From positions 1 through 5,734 of the forward strand of contig MEHH01000188.1 in the NCBI GenBank assembly GCA_001940755.1: DNA of 5,734 bases, read 5' to 3'. Positions within the stretch are counted from its first letter, which is position 1, and each line of letters starts with the position of its first letter. The translations under genes and the position numbers were made by a program. The notes below the pieces were generated by a model that was not told where the DNA came from, did not search any database, and saw nothing but the letters and a program-made list of their open reading frames with translations. The stretch comes from Candidatus Heimdallarchaeota archaeon AB_125. GTDB lineage: Archaea; Asgardarchaeota; Heimdallarchaeia; Heimdallarchaeales; Heimdallarchaeaceae. Of this stretch, positions 1-5,367 are shown piece after piece.

Positions 1-300
1 ATATAGATATTCTCTTGATCCAGGTATTCTTTTTTTTCTGATATGACCAATATTCATTAGATTGGATAATCCAGTAGAAATAGTTGATTTTGATAGATTT
101 GTTATTACTTTTATTTGAGATTGAGTAAGTTTTTGATGAAGTAGTAAAGAAGATAAAATTTTTTGCAAGGTTTCAGATTGAGAATTAGATCGTGCTAAAT
201 CCAATTGAAATCTCACAATTTCAACTTCTATTTCTCTGATTCTGCCTGTATAAAGAAAGGATTCATCAGAGTTCTTTTTGTTGTGTTGATTCCCACTCAT
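1..300 (-). CDS. Winged-helix DNA-binding regulator (MarR/GbsR/TrmB-like), C-terminus cut by window edge
   Basis: An open frame runs from an ATG at 298-300 on the minus strand to the window edge without a stop, giving 100 residues (MSGNQHNKKN...). Residues 1-15 are polar and probably disordered. Residues 16-50 are predicted helical. Residues 58-100 read as a winged helix-turn-helix: LTQSQIKVITNLSKSTIST supplies a helix and a recognition helix rich in Ser/Thr, followed by GLSNLMNIGHIRKKRIPGS, the usual 'L..L...G.I.....PG.R.Y' wing pattern of MarR, GbsR and TrmB-type regulators. It is transcribed divergently from the flavoprotein gene and shares a 150-bp promoter region with it, a common arrangement for a local regulator, so control of the neighbouring pair is inferred. 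The ligand and the C-terminal domain cannot be seen. No strong ribosome binding site precedes the ATG. Assignment to a winged-helix family is fairly secure; the exact family is not. Confidence 0.75.
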   Translation of the reverse strand, partial: MSGNQHNKKNSDESFLYTGRIREIEVEIVRFQLDLARSNSQSETLQKILSSLLLHQKLTQSQIKVITNLSKSTISTGLSNLMNIGHIRKKRIPGSREYLY

Positions 301-340
301 CAATTCTCAATCCAACTTGTTTTTCTTAACTTTGTTTGCT

Positions 341-350
341 TAAATATATT
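341..350 (-). promoter_or_regulatory. Candidate TATA box for the divergent regulator gene
   Basis: On the minus strand this reads AATATATTTA, a good archaeal TATA element. Its near edge lies about 40 bp upstream of the regulator ATG (298-300), which would put a start of transcription near 315-322 and leave a short leader of roughly 15-20 bases. Judged by eye only. Confidence 0.45.
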
Positions 351-394
351 AGGAAATACCAGCATATAAGTTTTTTTATAATTCGAAATATGTG

Positions 395-409
395 AAAACA
401 TTTAAATAT
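395..409 (+). promoter_or_regulatory. Candidate BRE/TATA promoter for the flavoprotein-acyltransferase pair
   Basis: GAAAACA followed by TTTAAATAT (401-409) resembles an archaeal BRE plus TATA box. Transcription would begin near 430, leaving a leader of about 20-35 bases before the candidate starts at 451 and 463. The element overlaps a short imperfect dyad (ATGT-gaaa-ACAT, 390-401), and a perfect 8-bp palindrome ACCTAGGT lies at 421-428 close to the expected transcription start. Either could be an operator for the divergent winged-helix protein, but both are short enough to be chance. Confidence 0.5.
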
Positions 410-450
410 GCGATGAGTACACCTAGGTTCAGATTTCATAGAAATAGAAA

Positions 451-1230
451 ATGGTGAAAAGTATGAGTGAAACTGTAAAAAAGAAAATTTTAGCAATTTG
501 TGGTAGTCCAACAAAGGGAATGACCTATAAAGCATTGAAAGACATTGAAAAGAGCTATCCAGATATTGATTACAAAATCATAAGCATTAAGGATGCGAAT
601 ATAGAGCAATGTATAGGATGTTATCAGTGTGTTCAGAAAGGTGAAGAAAGATGCCCTTTGAAAGATGATAGAGATATGATAATTGATGAGATGAATAAAG
701 CTGATGGAGTGATATTTGCTTCTCCAGTTTATGTTAATCATGTTTCAGGATTGATGAAAAATTTCATGGACAGAATTGGATACAACACACATAGACCAAG
801 CTACTTCGATAAATTTGCAATGGTTATAGGTGTTTGTCGAGGTTTTGGAGCAGACAAAGTTGCAGAATATCTTGGAGGTATATTGACAACTTTTGGTTTT
901 AATGTTGTTTCATCCTTAGAGCTTCAATATTCGTCTAGATCAGATAAGGAAATCCAATTCAATCATGAGAAGATAATTGGAGGAATGGATACACTTCTTG
1001 AAAAAATTGAAAAAGGAAATAAGAACAAACCTGAATTACTTCAAGTGATAATGTTCAATTTATTCAAGTATATTTCAGAAGCTCATCCCGATGAGTATTC
1101 TGCGGATTATGAATACTATAAAGACAAATCAGGATACTATTATGATACTAAAATGAAGTTCTTCCACAATTTTATTGCAGGAAGAGTAGTGAAGCAATTT
1201 GATGGAGATATGCTTAAGAATCGGATGTAA
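451..1230 (+). CDS. Iron-sulfur flavoprotein / NAD(P)H-dependent FMN reductase-like protein
   Basis: Flavodoxin-fold redox protein expected to bind FMN in the cytoplasm. Numbered from the ATG at 451 (259 residues), the start KKILAICGSPTKGMTYKAL (11-29) is a first beta strand plus FMN phosphate-binding loop. IEQCIGCYQC...C carries cysteines 54, 57, 60 and 68 (CX2CX2CX7C), the compact cluster motif of archaeal iron-sulfur flavoproteins (ISF), followed by the conserved KDDRDMI. ADGVIFASPVYVNHVSGLMKNFMDR (84-108) is the typical second flavin-contact segment. Residues about 192-259 form a C-terminal extension rich in Tyr/Phe/Asp beyond the core fold. The true start is more likely the ATG at 463 (255 residues, MSETVKKK): GGTG at 453-456 sits 6 bases before it, while nothing resembling a ribosome binding site precedes 451. 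First gene of a probable operon with the E2-like gene, 26 bp downstream. Electron donor and acceptor are unknown; a plain NADPH:FMN reductase without a cluster is the alternative. Confidence 0.88.
   Translation: MVKSMSETVKKKILAICGSPTKGMTYKALKDIEKSYPDIDYKIISIKDANIEQCIGCYQCVQKGEERCPLKDDRDMIIDEMNKADGVIFASPVYVNHVSGLMKNFMDRIGYNTHRPSYFDKFAMVIGVCRGFGADKVAEYLGGILTTFGFNVVSSLELQYSSRSDKEIQFNHEKIIGGMDTLLEKIEKGNKNKPELLQVIMFNLFKYISEAHPDEYSADYEYYKDKSGYYYDTKMKFFHNFIAGRVVKQFDGDMLKNRM
453..456 (+). promoter_or_regulatory. Shine-Dalgarno GGTG favouring the start at 463
   Basis: GGTG lies 6 bases before the ATG at 463-465 and inside the codons that a start at 451 would translate. It matches the GGTG part of the consensus GGAGGTGAT, so it supports the shorter flavoprotein beginning MSETVKKK. 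Confidence 0.5.
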
Positions 1231-1256
1231 TCTAACCATTTTAAAGAAAAAATGAG

Positions 1257-2060
1257 ATGATGCAAATGTCAGAGGAAACCAACACTTTTTCTACTAAACC
1301 ATGGCCACTTCTAAGAAATGTAGTTGTAGACTTCATGAATGAGGGTATGTCCAAACATAACGTTCATGGATTTGGGGAGTTTGATGTCACCCATGCAAGA
1401 AAACTGATGAAAGACTATGAAAATGAAAAGGGAGAGAAGCTATCCTTTACATCATTCGTTTTGCATTGTATTGCTCAAGCAGTCGATGAAAACAAAATCA
1501 TGCATGCAATTAGGAAGAAGAAGGAATTAATTCTCTTTGATGATGTTGACGTTGCTACTATCGTAGAAAAAGATGTCAAAGGGAGGAAATTTCCTCAAAA
1601 TTATATCATTCGGTCTGCAAACAAGAAAACTTACAGACAAATCCATGAGGAAATTCGAGCTGCACAATCTGATTTAACATCACCAAAGGCAAATAAAGCC
1701 TTTATGAGACTACTATCACTTCCACAATGGATGAGAAAATTCTCTTGGAACTATTTGAGAAAACATCCTGCTAAAAAGAAAGAAATAATTGGTACAATAG
1801 GAGTATCGTCTATTGGAATGTTTACTAAGGAAATGGGGTGGGCTTTGCCTATCACTCCAACTACACTAACTTTCACCCTAGGAGGAGTATACAAAAAAGC
1901 TGTTCCAAGAAAAGATAAAACAAATGAGTATATCACTGAAGATAGATTGTGTTTTACAATGACAGTTGATCATGATATTGTGGATGGAGGACCTGCTGCA
2001 AGATTTGTTGTACGTCTAGCAGAAATACTTGATAAAGCAGAATGTTTAGGAAATTTGTGA
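1257..2060 (+). CDS. Stand-alone 2-oxoacid dehydrogenase E2-type acyltransferase catalytic domain
   Basis: Acyl-CoA-dependent acyltransferase fold of the 2-oxoacid dehydrogenase E2/chloramphenicol acetyltransferase type. Numbered from 1257 (267 residues), FGEFDVTHARKLM (39-51), LSFTSFVLHCIAQAV (62-76), GTIGVSSIGMF (179-189), TLTFTLGGV (203-211) and TMTVDHDIVDGGPAARF (234-250) follow the E2 catalytic domain in order. The active-site HXXXDG is intact: His239, Asp243, Gly244. No lipoyl domain, peripheral-subunit-binding domain or hinge precedes it, and there is no room for one, so it is not an ordinary complex E2; its acyl acceptor is unknown. Four ATGs cluster at the start. The ATG at 1266 (MSEETN, 264 residues) is preferred because GAGATGAT at 1254-1261, one mismatch from consensus, lies 4 bases before it; 1257 and 1260 are alternatives. 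Co-oriented with and close to the flavoprotein gene, so probably co-transcribed, and convergent with the next gene across 18 bp. Confidence 0.87.
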   Translation: MMQMSEETNTFSTKPWPLLRNVVVDFMNEGMSKHNVHGFGEFDVTHARKLMKDYENEKGEKLSFTSFVLHCIAQAVDENKIMHAIRKKKELILFDDVDVATIVEKDVKGRKFPQNYIIRSANKKTYRQIHEEIRAAQSDLTSPKANKAFMRLLSLPQWMRKFSWNYLRKHPAKKKEIIGTIGVSSIGMFTKEMGWALPITPTTLTFTLGGVYKKAVPRKDKTNEYITEDRLCFTMTVDHDIVDGGPAARFVVRLAEILDKAECLGNL

Positions 2061-2077
2061 CCTTATCAAATCTATGC

Positions 2078-2095
2078 TTTATTTCTTCTTTGTTG
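2078..2095 (+). terminator. Possible T-rich termination stretch after the acyltransferase gene
   Basis: A pyrimidine-rich run (CTTTATTTCTTCTTTGTT) begins 17 bases after the acyltransferase stop codon. Archaeal RNA polymerase often stops in such T-rich tracts without a hairpin. On the other strand the same bases encode the lysine-rich tail of the convergent surface protein, so the composition may simply reflect that coding need. Confidence 0.25.
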
Positions 2096-3887
2096 TAGAC
2101 TTACTCGAATTTCGGAGTTTTCTTGAAACAGTGGAATTAATAATTAGAGCAGATCCAATTTGCATGACAATAAATGCACCTGAAAGAATAATAATTTCAC
2201 CAAACTGAATGTTTTCAAATAAGCCAGGCTTATCACCATTAGGTTCAGAAGTTTGTGAATAATCTATGAATTCTACATATCTAATATTCGAAATACTGCT
2301 ATTAAAAAACGGATTTCCAGCAACTACTGAATAGAAATATGTTCCATTTGAATCAATCTGATCCATATAGATATGATTGGTGGTTTTTGCAAGTGGTTCT
2401 AATTCAGCAACTGAAGTTATGTAATTAATAGCCCTATAAACGTAATAATCTTCTACTCCAGCGACATCGGACCATTCTAGAAAAACATTACCTGAAACAC
2501 TTGGATTAGGTTCAATAGAGTACAATTCTACCTGTGAAGGAGGACCTAGAAATTTCCTGTAGAATACATCAATATCTCCTCCTGAACTCAATAGAGTTGT
2601 GTTATCTTCCCAAATAACATGTACAAAACCATATTTATCTACAGATATTCTTGTTAAGTAGACATCTTCTGTACTCTCAGTAGTTACTAGAGTAGTGTCG
2701 GACCATAATTCTGTATCTCTATCAAACATTCTATATAAGACATCAAATAAATTACCAGAGCCTGCATAATCATAAGAATCTATCCAAACAAGATGAAGAT
2801 TCATTTCGGAATCAATAGCAAGTTTCGGGTCATAACTATCATCACCTGAAACTATTGAAATAACGTCTGTTGTTGTCCAGATATTTAATAGGGGATCCCA
2901 TCTCTTATAGAAGATATCTCTGTCAACCCCAGAACTATCATAATCTGTTAAATCTTCCCACACTATATGAATCTCTCCTGTTAAATCAGTAATAATTGAA
3001 ACATCAGCCGATGTGCTAGTACTTTCTGTAGAAAGAACTACTGTATTGGTCCAATTACTTGTAAGATAATCTTTTTTCTTATAGAACACATCCCAATCAG
3101 TACCACCAGCACCAGATATATCTGTCTGATCAGACCATACAACATGGATGTTTTCTTCATAATCCATAGTAAGTTTAGGATCGAAAGAATTTAGTGAACT
3201 TTCTGTGGATACAATTTCTACAAATTCCCAATAGCCAGCAGGATTCCGTGTTCTATAGAATACATCATAGTCTGCTCCAGAACTATTATAATCAGTCCAA
3301 TCTTGCCAAACAGCGTGTACAATACCTGAAGAATCAATTTGAATTGAGGGATCCAAAGAAATTCCATCACTTAGTGAGGATATGATCTCAGTATTTCCCC
3401 ATGAACCTGTATTTACATCCCATTTACGTGCAAAGATATCCGTATCTGGTCCTGCTACTGCATAAGGTGTGAGATCTTCCCAAGCAACAAATATATCTCC
3501 ACCTTCATCTATATCTAGTACTGGATCCTTTGAATTCAAAGTACTTATATCCGAAACTAGTTCAATTGCAGACCAGCTTTGATTTCCTATAAACCATTTT
3601 CTGAGAAAAATATCCTTATCAGCATCTGAATCTAGAATATCAGTATCATCATCCCAAACAATAATCACATTTCCTTCTTCATCAACTGCCATAGACGGAT
3701 TTCTAGAATAAAGAGAACTGCTCTCAGATATTAATTGATATGGACCCCATTCCCAAGTTGATCTATCGAAAGAATTCAGAGATTCATTTGCTTTTTGAGT
3801 TACTACATTTACTGAACTAAAAGAGAAAGAAGGGTTCAATATTAGAATTAAAGAAATCATGACAGAGATAATGTACTTACTTTTCAT
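2079..3887 (-). CDS. Secreted, membrane-anchored surface protein with seven-repeat beta-propeller and Fn3-like domain
   Basis: 602 residues. Residues 1-24 are a signal peptide: basic MKSK, then a hydrophobic core (IISVMISLILIL) and a Ser-rich end. Residues 47-446 hold seven tandem repeats of about 58 residues, opening at Trp 47, 105, 163, 220, 279, 337 and 395. Each repeat has a strand like 'DP.L.ID..G.IHVVWED' (second Trp at 78, 136, 194, 251, 310, 368, 426), an acidic/Ser/Gly loop, then DxD[IV]F[YLA]. These look like blades of a sialidase-like propeller, but the Asp-box SxDxGxTW is absent, so no glycosidase activity is implied. Residues about 448-541 resemble a fibronectin type III domain (VFLEWSDVAGVEDYYVYRA, TYFYSVVAGN). 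A linker leads to a transmembrane helix near 563-583 and a basic tail (RKLRNSS...KKK) inside the cell. Several N-glycosylation sequons occur outside. Likely binds a glycan, protein or ligand at the cell surface. The start is supported by AAGGTG 8 bases upstream. The exact blade count in the fold is inference. Confidence 0.85.
   Translation of the reverse strand: MKSKYIISVMISLILILNPSFSFSSVNVVTQKANESLNSFDRSTWEWGPYQLISESSSLYSRNPSMAVDEEGNVIIVWDDDTDILDSDADKDIFLRKWFIGNQSWSAIELVSDISTLNSKDPVLDIDEGGDIFVAWEDLTPYAVAGPDTDIFARKWDVNTGSWGNTEIISSLSDGISLDPSIQIDSSGIVHAVWQDWTDYNSSGADYDVFYRTRNPAGYWEFVEIVSTESSLNSFDPKLTMDYEENIHVVWSDQTDISGAGGTDWDVFYKKKDYLTSNWTNTVVLSTESTSTSADVSIITDLTGEIHIVWEDLTDYDSSGVDRDIFYKRWDPLLNIWTTTDVISIVSGDDSYDPKLAIDSEMNLHLVWIDSYDYAGSGNLFDVLYRMFDRDTELWSDTTLVTTESTEDVYLTRISVDKYGFVHVIWEDNTTLLSSGGDIDVFYRKFLGPPSQVELYSIEPNPSVSGNVFLEWSDVAGVEDYYVYRAINYITSVAELEPLAKTTNHIYMDQIDSNGTYFYSVVAGNPFFNSSISNIRYVEFIDYSQTSEPNGDKPGLFENIQFGEIIILSGAFIVMQIGSALIINSTVSRKLRNSSKSTTKKK
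2547..3749 (-). repeat. Seven tandem coding repeats of about 58 codons (propeller blades)
   Basis: The repeats span residues 47-447 of the surface protein. Their first-Trp spacing is 58, 58, 57, 59, 58 and 58 residues. Some similarity survives in the DNA: the loop DNA of repeat 3 (around 3278-3310, minus-strand coding) and repeat 5 (around 2931-2963) share long stretches such as CCAGAACTAT-ATAATC on the plus strand. The DxDIF signature is kept in six repeats and is degenerate in the sixth (residues 380-384, LFDVL). The pattern points to growth by internal duplication followed by divergence. Confidence 0.8.
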
Positions 3888-3895
3888 TGCTGGTG

Positions 3896-3901
3896 CACCT
3901 T
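3896..3901 (-). promoter_or_regulatory. Shine-Dalgarno AAGGTG of the surface-protein gene
   Basis: AAGGTG on the minus strand lies 8 bases before the ATG at 3885-3887 and confirms that start, which also gives a proper signal peptide. Confidence 0.6.
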
Positions 3902-3913
3902 CTCTTGTTTACT

Positions 3914-3930
3914 GAATATATCTAATAAAG
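3914..3930 (-). promoter_or_regulatory. Weak TATA-like element upstream of the surface-protein gene
   Basis: On the minus strand this reads CTTTATTAGATATATTC, which contains TATA-like cores. Transcription from it would start near 3892-3900, which barely leaves room for the AAGGTG site at 3896-3901, so the true promoter may lie further upstream. Confidence 0.25.
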
Positions 3931-3986
3931 CTTCTTCATACTTCTCTTTGCAACATGGAAAGTAATTTACCAATTTAGATCCAGGT

Positions 3987-4010
3987 AAAAAATATCTCCT
4001 TCCAAGAAGG
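3987..4010 (-). terminator. Hairpin plus T-run terminator candidate after the Fe-S membrane protein gene
   Basis: On the minus strand a 5-bp stem CCTTC/GAAGG with a 3-base loop (3998-4010) is followed 5 bases later by TTTTTT (3992-3987). It begins about 48 bases downstream of the Fe-S membrane protein stop (4058-4060), between two same-strand genes, and would separate their transcripts. The stem is short, and in an archaeon the T run may matter more than the hairpin. Confidence 0.4.
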
Positions 4011-4057
4011 GTATTATTTCCAAGAATATGCTTTTAACTTCCCTAACAAGCAGTTGT

Positions 4058-5167
4058 TTAGCTAGCTTCCTTTAATTTTAGGTATTCTTTGAAACCTATA
4101 TCAAATCTGAATGTTTCTTTTATTGCAGATTTTGGGCATACGCTTATGCATTCCATACATTGAATACATTCTGTAGAAGTAACTCTAGAACTTTTATCAG
4201 CATAAGTCAAGATCTTTATATCCATGGGACAAGCTTTTTCACAAGCACCACACTGGATACATTTTTCTGTATCAACTGCAATTTTCATAATTGAAGCTCT
4301 TGAGCCAACTTTCATTAGGGGGACAATAGGACATACATACTTACAGAATGCTCTGTTATCTTTGAGTACAATTGCTAAAGCTATACCTACAGCAAAATAA
4401 AATAGGTTTCCAATAAAGAACCACCAAAACTCATGAATTTGAAATATAGAGGATTTCAAATCCGGTCCACTATAAGAACCAGTAAAGTCTAATATTCCAG
4501 TAGTTGATGATAGTGTATAATTAAAAACGAATACTAGAATGATAACAAGAAGTGTACTTAATATAAAGAGAACATAACGCAAATGCCCCCACAGCTTTTT
4601 GCGACCTGGACTCTTCTTCCAAGGAAGCAAATCTAAAATAGCAGCTGTCCAGCATGTCCAACCACACCACCCTCTACCAAATAGTGTTGGTCCAAATATC
4701 TTTGCGATTGAATAATGAATAACTCCAGCAGCAAATTGTCCTGCTAGTAACCAGAACCAAAAACCTTCCAATTGCATATTCTCTGGTTGGATATATCCCC
4801 AAATTAGGTAAATTAATCCAAAACCCAATCCAAAAAACATGTAACCTCCTACAAGAACCTGACTGATTCTTCTAGCAATGTGTTTCTTGCTTCTTTTAAA
4901 AACTGGCCATAATCCAAAACCCAATCCTATTGAAGTACCTATTATACCGAAATTAATCAAATAGAAGATTTCATCTAAAACAAGCCATAAAGTAATAGCT
5001 ACAGAATAAAAAATGGTTAAAATGTATAGCAACGTACTGTATTTCTTATAGAATACTCGAAAGGAAGACCTTCTATTTTCAATTTGATCTTCACTAGTTT
5101 CACTTGTCTTGTCAGTTTTACTAGTTTCTAGTTCCAAGTCTTCAACACCTATACTTCTATTCTTCAA
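4058..5167 (-). CDS. Polytopic membrane 4Fe-4S electron-transfer protein (NapH-like family)
   Basis: Membrane protein of the NapH/YccM-like 4Fe-4S family, which passes electrons between the quinone pool or a membrane partner and soluble redox proteins. Numbered from 5167 (369 residues): an acidic, Ser/Thr-rich, disordered N-terminus (1-30), then about six membrane segments (near 46-64, 68-88, 102-124, 136-157, 195-216, 246-268). FGRGWCGWTCWTA (163-174) holds Cys168 and Cys172, and FCKYVCP (274-280) holds Cys275 and Cys279; this is the paired CX3C signature of the family. Two ferredoxin clusters follow, CIQCGACEKACP (Cys303, 306, 309, 313) and CIQCMECISVCP (Cys334, 337, 340, 344). The usual Pro after the first CX3C is Trp here. 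The start is uncertain: 5167 is a TTG with no close ribosome binding site, whereas a TTG at 5137 (359 residues) has AGGTG 8 bases before it. No ATG occurs before residue 110. No NapG, NosR or reductase partner is adjacent, so the pathway is unknown. Confidence 0.87.
   Translation of the reverse strand: MKNRSIGVEDLELETSKTDKTSETSEDQIENRRSSFRVFYKKYSTLLYILTIFYSVAITLWLVLDEIFYLINFGIIGTSIGLGFGLWPVFKRSKKHIARRISQVLVGGYMFFGLGFGLIYLIWGYIQPENMQLEGFWFWLLAGQFAAGVIHYSIAKIFGPTLFGRGWCGWTCWTAAILDLLPWKKSPGRKKLWGHLRYVLFILSTLLVIILVFVFNYTLSSTTGILDFTGSYSGPDLKSSIFQIHEFWWFFIGNLFYFAVGIALAIVLKDNRAFCKYVCPIVPLMKVGSRASIMKIAVDTEKCIQCGACEKACPMDIKILTYADKSSRVTSTECIQCMECISVCPKSAIKETFRFDIGFKEYLKLKEAS
5146..5150 (-). promoter_or_regulatory. 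Shine-Dalgarno AGGTG suggesting a TTG start at 5137
   Basis: On the minus strand AGGTG lies 8 bases before the TTG at 5135-5137, the same spacing as for the neighbouring surface-protein gene. It would start the Fe-S membrane protein at residue 11 of the longer frame, within the disordered N-terminus, and lose no domain. Confidence 0.4.
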
Positions 5168-5245
5168 ATAAACAGTTAAATCTTTCTCCAGAAATTGATA
5201 TCAGATTGACGACCTTAATAGAAGAGTGTTGTTTCTAAGATTGTG

Positions 5246-5253
5246 CTTAAAAT
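5246..5253 (-). promoter_or_regulatory. Weak TATA candidate for the Fe-S membrane protein gene
   Basis: ATTTTAAG on the minus strand would start transcription near 5222, leaving a leader of about 55-85 bases. It is only one of several AT-rich possibilities in the divergent region 5168-5367, where I see no RNA gene or strong palindrome. Confidence 0.25.
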
Positions 5254-5330
5254 GTTCATTTAGAGAAACGCTCAAGTGATTCTATTTAGCGAAAACCAAT
5301 TTAAGCAATTATTCTGAGTTAATGAATATT

Positions 5331-5345
5331 CCAAAAGTTAATTTA
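5331..5345 (+). promoter_or_regulatory. Candidate BRE/TATA promoter for the right-edge membrane gene
   Basis: CCAAAA followed by GTTAATTTA (5337-5345) sits about 27 bases before the ATG at 5368, which would give a leaderless transcript. This agrees with the lack of a ribosome binding site before that ATG. A second candidate, CGAAAACC plus AATTTAAG at 5290-5305, would instead leave a leader of about 40 bases. Confidence 0.35.
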
Positions 5346-5367
5346 GAAGTAGTAGCTTAGTTTTGTA

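Noticed and set aside
326..535. Minus-strand open frame of 69 codons across the divergent promoter and the flavoprotein start
   Set aside because: It overlaps a well-supported gene and a promoter region; its Phe/Leu/Ser-rich product is what AT-rich antisense DNA yields.
490..741. Minus-strand open frame of 83 codons inside the flavoprotein gene
   Set aside because: Antisense to the FMN-loop and Fe-S motif coding region, with no recognisable domain.
1751..1936. Minus-strand open frame of 61 codons inside the acyltransferase gene
   Set aside because: Antisense to conserved E2 catalytic strands; no motif or ribosome binding site.
3194..3385. Plus-strand open frame of 63 codons inside the surface-protein gene
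   Set aside because: Antisense to the propeller repeats; its Gln/Asn-rich content mirrors the repeat codons.
2547..3749. Reading the repeats as a true sialidase
   Set aside because: No Asp-box SxDxGxTW and no arginine triad pattern could be seen; only the propeller-like architecture is supported.
2547..3749. Repeats as a CRISPR array or DNA-level satellite
   Set aside because: The period is about 174 bp, the units are diverged and they encode an uninterrupted protein frame.
3888..4057. A small gene or RNA gene between the two minus-strand genes
   Set aside because: No frame with a plausible start and ribosome binding site and no tRNA-like fold were seen; the hairpin there fits a terminator better.
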